DNA from: Mesorhizobium sp. WSM2240
Lineage (GTDB): Bacteria; Pseudomonadota; Alphaproteobacteria; Rhizobiales; Rhizobiaceae
Direction of reading: 5' to 3'
Assembly (NCBI RefSeq): GCF_040438645.1
Contig: NZ_CP159256.1
Coordinates: 620,001-684,000, forward strand
DNA: 64,000 nucleotides
Position numbers and translations under genes: made by a program. Below, one piece after another: positions 17,098 through 25,690 of this stretch (positions are counted from its first letter, which is position 1; each line of letters opens with the position of its first letter). The notes below the pieces were generated by a model that was not told the DNA's origin, ran no database searches, and saw only the letters and a list, made by a program, of their open reading frames with translations.

Positions 17098-18960
17098 TTA
17101 GACGTCTTCGCCCGTGAAGGTGCTGGTGAGATTGCCACCCACCACGGTCATGTCGATCGTGTTGCCCTGCAGGTTGGCGCCCATCACGATGCTCTGGTTG
17201 AAGGCGGTCAGGTCGATCGCAGCTTCGGCATGGGCTTCCGAGATGCCGTTGACGATGCCGTCATCGCCGTTTCCGGACCCCCACTGTCCGCCACCGCCGC
17301 CGGCGCCGCCGAAACCAGTCGTCGCAATGCCGCCATTGCCGCCATTGCCGCCGTCACCGCCGAAGGCGAAGCCGCCGATCGCGCCCGCATCGCCACCATC
17401 GCCGCCGATTGCTGCGGCAATAGTGTCGCTAACGTCGCCGCCGTCAGCCGAGGACGCGCCGCCAGTGCCTGCGCCGCCCGTGCCTGCGCCGCCCGTGCCG
17501 GCTCCGCCGTTGGCGTCGCCGCCTACGCCAAGGCCGAGCCCAATGCCCGTGCCTTCAGCGAGACCGAGACCGGCGCCGAGGCCGCCGTCAGCCGAGCCGC
17601 TCGATCCGCCAGCGCCGCCGGCGCCGCCAGCGCCGCCTGCGCCGCCAGTGGCCGTGCTGGTCTGGTCGCCATCGTCGGCGCCGCCAGCGCCGCCGGTGCC
17701 CGTTCCGCCATCGCCACCGGCTGCGCCGGCAACCGCCACAGCACCGGTGAGCGACAGGATCGGGATGATCGGAACGGCAACTGCAGCCGCGATCGCGCCG
17801 GCATCGCCGCCCTCTGCATCGCCTTCGCCGCCGCTACCGCCGCCGCCGCCGCTGTCGTTGGTATTGGCATTGGCCGAGCCGCCAGCGCCGCCATTGCCGC
17901 CGTTGCCGCCGTTGCCGCCAGCTCCGGTCGTTCCGCCGTCACCACCGACGCCAACGCCAACGCCAAGAGCGCCGAGCCCGACGCCGGTACCGGTTCCGGC
18001 ACCGCCGGTGCCGCCGTTGCCGCCAGTGCCCGCGCCGCCAGTGCCGGCGCCGCCAGTGCCCGCGCCGCCCGCCGACGTCCCGCCGGCAGAGATCCCGAGC
18101 GCTACGCTGGTGGCCGCGCCGCCGGTCCCGCCAGTAGCTGCGGCTGCGCCGCCTGTGGCGTAGCCGCCGGCTGCGCCGTCGCCGCCGTTTGCCTTGGCGT
18201 AGCCGCCGCCGCCGCCGCCGCCGCCGCCTGCGTTAATGCCCTTGTCAGAATGGGCTTGGCCGCCATTGGCATTGCCATTCTGATTGAAGTTGGCGTTGTT
18301 TTGGACATAGGCGTTTTCGACCTTGTCGTTGTCCTCGAGGTCGGCGACCTGATTCTGGATGAACGCGCTGTCGTTTCCGGCTCCATTCAGGGCGCCGTTC
18401 AGGATGTCATCAAAGCTGATGTCATCGCCGGGATTGTAGTGGATCTCACCGTCACGATTGACGAACAGATTGCCGACTGACGAATTGTCGGAAATGTCGA
18501 TGTCGGCGAAATCGTCGTCAGATGGCTGCCAGCCTTCCAAGTTCAGGCCCACACTCACGTCTACAGTCGTCGTGGACGTGTTGGTGTTGGTGTTGGAATT
18601 GGCGTTGGAATTTGCGTTGCCATTCAGGTTCAGATTGCCGTTGCCGTTGAGGTTCAGGTTGCCATTGCCATTGGCGTTTCCATTCGCGTTGTCGTTATAC
18701 GACTCGCTTTTCTGGTGCTGGTTCTGGCCCTGGCCCTGGTCCTGACCCTGGTCCTGACCCTGTCCCTGTCCCTGTCCTTGGCCCTGACCCTGTCCTTGGC
18801 CCTGACCCTGTCCTTGGCCCTGACCCTGACCCTGACCCTGATCCTGGTTTTGGCTCTGATCGCCCGGATCATAAATGATGTCGTCAAACGCAATATTGTA
18901 CTGGTCATCCCCGAACAGCTGAACGCCGAGCTGCTGAGTACCGTTATTCTTATTAGGCAT
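17098..18960 (-). CDS. Glycine-rich repeat protein, probable type I secretion substrate
   Basis: 620 residues in clear blocks: a short N-terminal region (FGDDQYNIAFDDIIYDPGDQ), about 20 GQ/DQ dipeptides (about 37-78), an Asn/Gly stretch (about 87-123), a central Asp/Asn-rich part containing SAFIQNQVADLEDNDKV, a ~320-residue block of GGxGG and GTGGAG repeats (about 243-563), and a C-terminal region AFNQSIVMGANLQGNT ending STFTGEDV. No Sec signal and no cysteine-based sorting motif. The small aliphatic/acidic C-terminus fits an uncleaved type I signal (inference). RBS GAGGAA precedes the ATG. First gene of the secretion operon, divergent from a LuxR-type regulator. Resembles PGRS-type sequence only in composition. 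Confidence 0.88.
   Translation of the reverse strand: MPNKNNGTQQLGVQLFGDDQYNIAFDDIIYDPGDQSQNQDQGQGQGQGQGQGQGQGQGQGQGQGQGQGQDQGQDQGQGQNQHQKSESYNDNANGNANGNGNLNLNGNGNLNLNGNANSNANSNTNTNTSTTTVDVSVGLNLEGWQPSDDDFADIDISDNSSVGNLFVNRDGEIHYNPGDDISFDDILNGALNGAGNDSAFIQNQVADLEDNDKVENAYVQNNANFNQNGNANGGQAHSDKGINAGGGGGGGGGYAKANGGDGAAGGYATGGAAAATGGTGGAATSVALGISAGGTSAGGAGTGGAGTGGAGTGGNGGTGGAGTGTGVGLGALGVGVGVGGDGGTTGAGGNGGNGGNGGAGGSANANTNDSGGGGGSGGEGDAEGGDAGAIAAAVAVPIIPILSLTGAVAVAGAAGGDGGTGTGGAGGADDGDQTSTATGGAGGAGGAGGAGGSSGSADGGLGAGLGLAEGTGIGLGLGVGGDANGGAGTGGAGTGGAGTGGASSADGGDVSDTIAAAIGGDGGDAGAIGGFAFGGDGGNGGNGGIATTGFGGAGGGGGQWGSGNGDDGIVNGISEAHAEAAIDLTAFNQSIVMGANLQGNTIDMTVVGGNLTSTFTGEDV
18725..18848 (-). repeat. 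Coding hexanucleotide tandem array (GQ dipeptides) with 18-bp higher order
   Basis: On the plus strand the tract is built of CCCTGN-type hexamers, within which the 18-bp unit TCCTTGGCCCTGACCCTG recurs three times in tandem. All unit lengths are multiples of three, so gain or loss of units keeps the reading frame and changes only the length of the Gln/Gly linker. Confidence 0.85.
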
Positions 18961-19742
18961 TTTCGTTTCCTCGGTTGACGCCGCAGCCAGCTAACCACCA
19001 TTCATCTGTTACGGAGGTTTTTCGAGCTGCCAACGGACAGTTGAGATTGACTGCTATGTTAGTTCGATCCTGGTTATGCCGTTGGGTCCCGGTACCTGAG
19101 GCAGCCGGATCCCAACTTTGAGCGCGAACGGAGGCGTGCGGTCCCATTCCACACATTGACACACGGCGCCGAACGCCTCCGTCTGAGCCACACGCGGTGT
19201 AAGCAGTACCGCTATCCCCCGGAGCAGCTCAGCCCGCGCCCAAGGCCAAAACTGTGTGCCTCACCGCCCTAAAAGAATAGCTGCCAATTCGAGCTACTTG
19301 TTCTAAGTCCTTTGGGCCCCGCTCTTGCTGGTGACGTTACGGCTTTCGGCTGCGGGAGCACTTGCCTTTCGGGCTATGCGAGGAAGCAATCCGCCGGCCG
19401 GTAAGCAAAAGGTCGCCGTCCGGTTGCAGAGGCCGGTTGCGGCGACGCCTCGAGGCGCCACCGGATTTCACGCCCAAACAGCAGTCCAGGCTACCGCGCC
19501 GCGATTGTGTTTCGGCCGCTCGCGCCAAATAGGTGCCACCGAAAGGCAAGCCATATCTCGACAAACAATCCAGGGGCGCAACTTGGAATTGCTTATCCGA
19601 ATGGAGGAACCACAGGCCTGGTGTAACCCTTTCGAGCTACTTCGTATCCCGGCAAGCGGGTATATAATCTGTTTTGATTACGAACATGCCATCAGTAGCC
19701 CGCCCCTTGCTAGGGGAAGCCGCGCATTTTGAGAATGTGACA
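18961..19742. other. Divergent promoter region of the repeat-protein operon and the LuxR-type gene
   Basis: About 780 bases with no convincing gene. A TATAAT hexamer at 19663-19668 is well placed as a -10 box for the regulator, though no good -35 is seen. The long leader on the minus side may carry regulatory sites; none is recognised. Confidence 0.45.
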
Positions 19743-20531
19743 ATGGTCGAGGCCATGAATACCAGCGTTCGACTTGCAGGCAGCACCGTCGCGCCGTTCA
19801 AGAGGATCCTGGTCCTTGTCGCCGTTCCGGGAAGCGTTTCGGAATGTCTTCTTCACGCTCTGGAACGCGAGTTTCCCTGGATTTTGATTGAACAAGTGGA
19901 AAACGTCGAGGCGGCATGCGTGAAATTCGAGCACCCCGTCTCTCTTATCTTGATAGAACCTGAGTTCCTCGGGGAGGTGGATATCTTTGCCGACGCGATC
20001 GCCAGGCACCACCCCTCTTCGATCACGGCAGTCATGTATGGCGACCACACTGATCAAGGAAGTACATTTGAGGATATCAAGTCGTCGCGCACCGTCCGCA
20101 GCGCATTGCCGATGAACCTGAGATTGGATCTGTGGCTTTCAGTTGTACGACTATTACTGCGTGGGGGAGAGTATTTTCCGATTTCCTTCATGCACCACAA
20201 GCACCAGTCGGAGCCGAACAAGGATGTGGCCGTGCAATCCCATTCAAGCGAGAGCAATGAAACCGGCCCGATCGTGGCTCCCCACTCTCGCAGCTTGGAC
20301 TATCTCACGGAACGTGAGCATCAGGTTCTGGAGATGGTGTCCCACGGGTTCCAGAATAAAATGATTGCGGCAAAGTTCAGCCTTTCCGAGCACACTGTGA
20401 AAGTGCACATCCACAACATTATAAAAAAGCTCGGCGCTCAGAACCGGACCGCGGCGGCCGCAATCTTCCTGGCTCGGGCGGCAGAGGCCGGTACGCGCAA
20501 CAGCAGCTTGGCCACCCATGTCGGTCAGTGA
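19743..20531 (+). CDS. LuxR/NarL-type transcriptional regulator
   Basis: The C-terminal LuxR helix-turn-helix is clear (LTEREHQVLEMVSHGFQNKM, then SEHTVKVHIHNIIKKLGAQN; about 187-240). The N-terminal ~130 residues have the size and alternating pattern of a receiver-like fold (RILVLVAVPGSVSECLLHAL) but no obvious phosphoacceptor aspartate pair, so it may be a degenerate receiver. The start is uncertain: TTG 19674, ATG 19686, 19743 and 19755 are all in frame. Divergent from the glycine-rich protein operon, making it the natural candidate regulator of it (inference). Its end overlaps or abuts the next gene. Confidence 0.85.
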   Translation: MVEAMNTSVRLAGSTVAPFKRILVLVAVPGSVSECLLHALEREFPWILIEQVENVEAACVKFEHPVSLILIEPEFLGEVDIFADAIARHHPSSITAVMYGDHTDQGSTFEDIKSSRTVRSALPMNLRLDLWLSVVRLLLRGGEYFPISFMHHKHQSEPNKDVAVQSHSSESNETGPIVAPHSRSLDYLTEREHQVLEMVSHGFQNKMIAAKFSLSEHTVKVHIHNIIKKLGAQNRTAAAAIFLARAAEAGTRNSSLATHVGQ

Positions 20532-20538
20532 GCATACC

Positions 20539-21021
20539 ATGCCTCGCTTCCAGGAAATATTGCTCGTTCTGGGCCAGCTCAACTACACCTGGACCAATAC
20601 GGAAAGCCTGTTGATCTATCTCATCGCCGGGCTCGCCGAAGTCGACAAGGAAACCGCGATCGTCATTTTCCTGACGCTGAACACGACGCGCGCACGCATC
20701 GAGCTTGTCGAACGGCTTACCAAACTCCAGAAGACACCGCCGGATCGCCGGCACGCGATACTCGCGGTGACCGAGCAACTGACCCGGAAAGCAAAGCTGA
20801 GAAACAAATACAGCCATTGTATTTATTCCTTCGACGAGTCCGGCTCTTCGGCAAAAACGCAACTGATGAGGGTATTTGATGCAAAGGACGAAATCAGATA
20901 CGGCAAGATGGAAGACCTCGACGACGCGGAAATCGAAAAAATCAAAAGCTATATCGGCGATATCAAGGAGATAAATGAGACCATCTGGAGGCTGGTGAGG
21001 CAATACTCCTATCCGTGCTGA
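20539..21021 (+). CDS. Hypothetical helical protein with HEPN-like RNxxxH motif
   Basis: 160 residues (167 if ATG 20518 is used, which overlaps the regulator by 14 nt). Predicted all-helical: LGQLNYTWTNTESLLIYLIA, RARIELVERLTKL, then KLRNKYSHCIYSF. The R-N-x3-H arrangement after a helix is the hallmark of HEPN-superfamily proteins, many of which are RNases in toxin or defence roles. The assignment rests on this motif and the helical pattern only. No partner nucleotidyltransferase (MNT) gene is adjacent. Confidence 0.65.
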   Translation: MPRFQEILLVLGQLNYTWTNTESLLIYLIAGLAEVDKETAIVIFLTLNTTRARIELVERLTKLQKTPPDRRHAILAVTEQLTRKAKLRNKYSHCIYSFDESGSSAKTQLMRVFDAKDEIRYGKMEDLDDAEIEKIKSYIGDIKEINETIWRLVRQYSYPC

Positions 21022-21314
21022 TTTTTGCACGTGTAGGTCGGTCTCGCCTCCGCAACCAATGGCGCTGAATGCCGTTGGCCCTCGCGACTTTTCTCTCGGT
21101 TGGCAAATTGGACGCATACGCGTCGCAATGCCGTGCCCAGAATGCATCAGACGCCGGCCAAGAGGGGGCGCGAGCAGCCAAATCAATGCATCCACCAACT
21201 ACACCTTTTGACGCCGGCGATACAGCCATTCGAGGGGATAACAACCCGAGGCTGTCAGTGCTTTGATTGTCGATGCTTGTGGGAGAGCGTGGCTCCCGGA
21301 TCGAGGCGAAGCAA

Positions 21315-22526
21315 ATGGCCATCAATCCGCTCAAAGCGCTGCTGTTTCTTGCCGCCGGCTGTACCGCAGCCGCCGCAACAGCCTATGTTTCGGAAGTATT
21401 CATCCCGTTCGAAAAAGTGCTTTCAGCAGCGTTGCTGCCAGAGCCCGCGTCGTCAGGCGCGGACGCAAAGGCTGCCCGGCTGCCGGGACAAAATGGCATG
21501 GTCGAGGACCAGCCAGCGAACGCGTCCGGCGCTGAGCGAACGTTGCCCACATTTGACCTGGTTAGCGTACAAGGCGACGGTTCGATTGTGATCGCCGGAA
21601 GGGCAGCGCCGAACGCCAGGGTGGAGGCCGGCACAGAAATGAGGAATATTGGCGCTACTACGGCTCGATCGAACGGAGATTTTGCCATCGTCATCGACGA
21701 ACCGCTCGAGCCCGGCGATTACCAGATCCTGCTTCGTCAGATCCTTGCTGACAAAATTCAACTGTCGCGGCAGGCCGCCATCATATCGATTCCAGAAACG
21801 GAGGATGGGCAGGTGCTGGTGCTTGTCGAGATGGCAGGCGAAGCGACCCGGCTCATCGCAGTGCCTGATTCAACATCAAGTGATCCGGGCGCGCTGACTT
21901 TGGCGCGCGGCCCAGCAACTGCGGCTTCCTCGGCCTCCGACCGCGGGGCGTCACTCTCGGTAGAAGCGGTCGAAATCGAGGGGAGCAGCCTCTTCGTTGC
22001 TGGAGCAGCCGATCCCGGCCGCAGAGTTCTTGCTTACGCCGACAACATTGTAATTGGTGAAGCAGTCGCTTCGCCAGCCGGACGTTTCCTGATAGAGACG
22101 GAACGCGACCTGGCATTGGGTGACCATACAATACGGGTCGACACGGTTGGGGAGGACGGGGCTGAAGTTCTTGCCCGGGTTGCCGTTCCCTTCACAAATG
22201 AAGGCGGTGACGCCATCGGCACTGCGGCCTCCGCAATTTCAAGCGCCCAGGCAACCAGCACAGCGCGCGCGACCGAAACGACCCGGACCCAAGCCGCGAA
22301 TGGATACGGGGCTGTCATCATCAGACGCGGCGACACGCTATGGCGGATCTCGCGCCGCGTGTACGGCCAGGGTGTGCGCTTCTCGACGATCTATCTCGCC
22401 AACCAGAACCAGATCGAGGATCCTGACCGCATCTGGCCTGGGCAGGTTTTCCGAGTGCCCGAAAGGACGCGCGAGGGCGATCCTGCCGATATGGAAGCGG
22501 TTGCCACGACAACCGCCGTGGAATGA
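21315..22526 (+). CDS. LysM-domain envelope protein
   Basis: N-terminal hydrophobic anchor or signal (LKALLFLAAGCTAAAATAYV), two Ig-like beta-sandwich segments with the repeated theme VxGxAxPxxxVxxxxD/E (VIAGRAAPNARVEAG and FVAGAADPGRRVLAYADN), and a C-terminal LysM domain at about 332-381 (IIRRGDTLWRISRRVYGQG, then WPGQVFRVP) that binds peptidoglycan. This layout is common in rhizobial LysM proteins. The start MAINPLKAL follows a GAGGCGAAG; a TTG at 21267 is in frame. Confidence 0.85.
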   Translation: MAINPLKALLFLAAGCTAAAATAYVSEVFIPFEKVLSAALLPEPASSGADAKAARLPGQNGMVEDQPANASGAERTLPTFDLVSVQGDGSIVIAGRAAPNARVEAGTEMRNIGATTARSNGDFAIVIDEPLEPGDYQILLRQILADKIQLSRQAAIISIPETEDGQVLVLVEMAGEATRLIAVPDSTSSDPGALTLARGPATAASSASDRGASLSVEAVEIEGSSLFVAGAADPGRRVLAYADNIVIGEAVASPAGRFLIETERDLALGDHTIRVDTVGEDGAEVLARVAVPFTNEGGDAIGTAASAISSAQATSTARATETTRTQAANGYGAVIIRRGDTLWRISRRVYGQGVRFSTIYLANQNQIEDPDRIWPGQVFRVPERTREGDPADMEAVATTTAVE

Positions 22527-23446
22527 AAATCGGGCGGTCCGGCCTCGACGTCGAGCTCGCTGTCCCATGTTCAGCTGTATTCGTGCCCATCGCGCGTTCA
22601 AGTCTTCGGCCCTCACGCAGCCATCGCCGCCCTTGAGCACCGCCGCAATGTCCTTGACGTGTCGGTCAGCGCCATAACGCTTGATCTTCCGGCGGAAGCC
22701 GATCTTTCCGTCTGCAAAAGCCAACCACGTGGAAGACATCTTTGCCGATGTCCGATCACAATCAGGGTCGGTGCTTCGCTCACCGGTTGGGCTGCAGGGG
22801 CTGCTTCATTTTTCTTTGTCGGCACGGTTCTTTCAGAACCCGCCGCGGAAGCGGCCGGTCCATCCCATTGGCCGACTTTCGCTAAGGACAGCGGACAGAC
22901 ACTCCCATCATCCGGCTCAGCTGCGCTGTCGCCGCACTGGCAGTGTCATGAACGCCCCCGGGCGCCTCTTCACGAGAAACCAATCTGGAGTAGCCGTTTA
23001 TGCAGATCCATCTTTACGACCACAGAATTCCCGCTGCGTCGCGGATTGCGATTAAATAGGCTGCAAATCTGGGCTGACATCGGCCAATTGCAGTTGCGGC
23101 CCCGCATCGACCCCAGGGAATGGGAACAAAACGGAGCCGCATATCGACTGGAGGTCGATGATCGACCTTACCACGTTGTTGTTGGGATTCCAGATCGGGA
23201 TCTGATCCTTTTTGTTAATGAGAAGTTTATGCAGTTGTCGGCTTTGTGCCATATTTGCCACACGGCGGCCACAAGAGGCGGACCGAAGCCTTTTCTCTGC
23301 CTAATTCCGATTGTGCGCCGAAAGCCGATGCGTAATGTCACGTCAGAGAGAGGGGCGATTCATCGCAGCTTTTTCGAAGCCGGGCTGGGCGGGGACGTTC
23401 CTTTCTAAAGCCCATCCCATTTGATAATATTGACGGAGGTCAGAAA
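22527..23446. other. Long region upstream of the porin, no recognised gene
   Basis: A 249-codon plus frame (22659-23408) is open but shows no family features, mixed codon quality and no ribosome site, so it is not called. Near the end, a clear GGAGG at 23434-23438 serves the porin start. Confidence 0.45.
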
Positions 23447-24577
23447 ATGAACATCAAGAGCCTTCTTCTCGGCTCAGCTGCGGCTCTCGTCGCAGTTTCC
23501 GGCGCACGCGCGGCCGATGCGGTCGTGATCGCCGAACCGGAGCCCATGGAATATGTGCGCGTCTGCGACGTGTACGGCACGGGCTTCTTCTACATCCCCG
23601 GCACCGAGACCTGCCTGCGCATCGGCGGCTACATGCGTTACGACATCGGCATCGGCGCCCTCGGCATCCAGGATGCAATCGACAAGAGCGAATTTGAAGA
23701 TGGTGACATTGAATTCAACGACACCTACTACAAGCGCGCCCGCTTCCAGCTGCGCACCGACGCTCGCTCGGAAACCGAGCTCGGCACGCTTCGCGTCTAC
23801 GCTGCGATCAACTTCCAGTACGACACGAACGAGGTAGGTGTCGACGTCGATGGCGACGGCGACTTCGACGGCGTCACCACTGACACCGCAGACGAACTCG
23901 GCATCGAGCACGCCTATATCGAGCTCGGCGGCTTCCGCATCGGCAAGACCGACTCGCTGTTCTCGACCTTCACCGGCTATGCCGGCGGCGTGATCCAGGA
24001 CGATCTGATCGGCTACGGCCCCTTCGGCACCCACCAGATCGCCTACACCTTCACCGGCGGTAACGGCTTCTCGGCCGCGATTGCACTCGAAGAAGGCGAC
24101 GATACATATGCACTCGACGATTACGTCCCGCACGTGGTCGGCGGCGTGGCCTGGACGCAGGGCTGGGGCGGCGTTTCGGCTGTTGCCGGTTATGACGCTG
24201 TGTTCGAAGAGTGGGCCGCCAAGGTTCGCTTGGACGTGAACGCGACCGAACAGCTCTCGCTCTTCATCATGGCCGGTTATTCGTCCACAGACGACGAGTC
24301 GGCTGATGAGCTGTTCAACTACTACGGCAATTGGGGCGGCGAGTGGGCTGTCTGGGGCGGTGGTACCTTCACCGTTTCGGAAAAGGCCAAGATCAACGTA
24401 CAGTTGTCCTATGACGAGCTGGAGAACTTCGCTGCCGTGGCGAACGTGAACTACGAGCTCGTTCCGGGCCTCGTGATCACGCCTGAAATCGTCTATGTCG
24501 ACAACTTCGACGACGACATCGTTGACGATGACGACGACGAGATCGGCGGCTTCCTCCGCTTCCAGCGCACGTTCTAA
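23447..24577 (+). CDS. Outer-membrane porin, Porin_2 (RopA/Omp2) family
   Basis: Signal peptide MNIKSLLLGSAAALVAVSGARA, then the family N-terminus (YVRVCDVYGTGFFYIPGTET with the conserved cysteine pair and CLRIGGYMRYDIG), acidic strand-loop repeats and a C-terminal aromatic end LRFQRTF as expected for BAM recognition. 376 residues, normal length. Forms a general diffusion trimer. RBS GGAGG and a strong terminator just downstream make it a single-gene unit. The acidic loop DNFDDDIVDDDDDE near the end is notable. Confidence 0.95.
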   Translation: MNIKSLLLGSAAALVAVSGARAADAVVIAEPEPMEYVRVCDVYGTGFFYIPGTETCLRIGGYMRYDIGIGALGIQDAIDKSEFEDGDIEFNDTYYKRARFQLRTDARSETELGTLRVYAAINFQYDTNEVGVDVDGDGDFDGVTTDTADELGIEHAYIELGGFRIGKTDSLFSTFTGYAGGVIQDDLIGYGPFGTHQIAYTFTGGNGFSAAIALEEGDDTYALDDYVPHVVGGVAWTQGWGGVSAVAGYDAVFEEWAAKVRLDVNATEQLSLFIMAGYSSTDDESADELFNYYGNWGGEWAVWGGGTFTVSEKAKINVQLSYDELENFAAVANVNYELVPGLVITPEIVYVDNFDDDIVDDDDDEIGGFLRFQRTF

Positions 24578-24600
24578 TCGGCTTATTCAGTCGATCTGAG

Positions 24601-24636
24601 AAAACCCGGCGGGCACAACCGCCGGGTTTTTGCTTT
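24601..24636 (+). terminator. Rho-independent terminator of the porin gene
   Basis: AAAACCCGGCGG and its complement CCGCCGGGTTTT form a stem of about 12 bp around a short GCACAA loop, followed by TTTTTGCTTTT. It lies 24 nt after the porin stop and also faces the end of the convergent gene at 24661. Confidence 0.9.
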
Positions 24637-24660
24637 TCAAAGATGGTTTGAACTGAGGTG

Positions 24661-25341
24661 TCAGTCGTTCTGTGCCCGCGCGGCCTCGATTACCGCGTCG
24701 CGACGATCTTGCTTCAACAATTCTATCGGAATTTGCCCATTGAGTTCGCTATTGGGGCGGATGAGCCAAAGCCACGCAGCGCGCTGATTTGAAAATTGAC
24801 TGAGCACGTCGACAATACCGGCCGCTGGACGTCCGTCGACGAATTGGGCTAGCGGGAAGACATGCTTGCGTCCGCCGCTGCGGAGCGACACGACATAGTT
24901 TCGACGCTGCCAGCGATTGAGTGAGGACCGTGATATGCCGAAGGTCCGCTCAAGAAATGTCGGGCCCGCAACAGGGCCGGCCCAATTCGTGGTAACCTGG
25001 CCAGATAACTCATCTATCCCGCTCCTGCGGACAGGCGACAGCTTGGCTGTCGGCGATGCGGCGGCTCTTTTATGGGACCGGACGGGTAGGTCTGCGGTCA
25101 ATCGCGTCACTAGCTCAGCGACCGCGCTTTCAATTTCAGTGGCCCGAGTCGCCAGGTGGATCTGCTGATCCAAAGCTAGCTGGGACACCGCAGCCGCGAC
25201 GATGCCAGCAACAAGCCCAACAGACTCGATCGCTGGTTTTCTAAGGCCGGGGTCATACTCGACCAACGCGCTCTCAACAGCGGTTGCCACGAAGCTTGCC
25301 AAATTTTCCGTCGTAAGCGTTGGCTCCGTCCGGTCTCCCAT
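24661..25341 (-). CDS. Orphan MbcA/ParS/Xre-like (DUF2384-type) protein
   Basis: 226 residues. The C-terminal ~100 residues read as a DNA-binding plus DUF2384-like unit: FGISRSSLNRWQRRN (helix-turn-helix-like), then the ending AWLWLIRPNSELNGQIPIEL and LLKQDRRDAVIEAA, which matches the W...P...L.G..P.ELL pattern of MbcA/ParS antitoxins. The N-terminal half is helical and unassigned. In known systems a RES-domain toxin gene follows; here the gene ends against the porin terminator and no toxin is visible on either side. Confidence 0.65.
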   Translation of the reverse strand: MGDRTEPTLTTENLASFVATAVESALVEYDPGLRKPAIESVGLVAGIVAAAVSQLALDQQIHLATRATEIESAVAELVTRLTADLPVRSHKRAAASPTAKLSPVRRSGIDELSGQVTTNWAGPVAGPTFLERTFGISRSSLNRWQRRNYVVSLRSGGRKHVFPLAQFVDGRPAAGIVDVLSQFSNQRAAWLWLIRPNSELNGQIPIELLKQDRRDAVIEAARAQND

Positions 25342-25690
25342 TTGGATCGATCTCCCTCAGATATAGGCGCTAGCAAAGTCAGCGGCTGAGTCTCGCGAAC
25401 CATCGAGGATATCCCAGCCAGTCGGTCAGCGGCATTCTATCCAATGAACGTTGCGCCATCCACCGACGCGCTGAAATCTCCGAGCGGTCCGATGGCATCC
25501 ACTTTCCCAATGTGTGTGGACCGGTCAGACACCGCCCTGGTTGATCGGGAGGTTATTACGGCCCGGCAAGTTTTCGCATCGGAGCGAAAATCAACGTCCA
25601 GAAATCGCCCACCGATGTCATTCGCAAGATGGCTGAAGAGTCAGCGCCTCTGAGCTGGCACTTTGCGTACGCCTGTGCGAATTGCACTCG
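25342..25690. other. Stretch without recognised gene
   Basis: About 350 bases between divergent genes. No motif or family-like frame is seen. Confidence 0.4.

Noticed and set aside
17020..18480. Long Ala-rich plus-strand frames opposite the glycine-rich protein gene
   Set aside because: They are antisense shadows of GGN-type codon repeats; the minus strand has the RBS, operon context and motif structure.
18725..18848. CRISPR-like array
   Set aside because: Contiguous coding tandem repeats with no spacers.
22659..23408. 249-codon plus-strand frame upstream of the porin
   Set aside because: No domain, no ribosome site, irregular composition; most likely a chance frame in GC-rich DNA.
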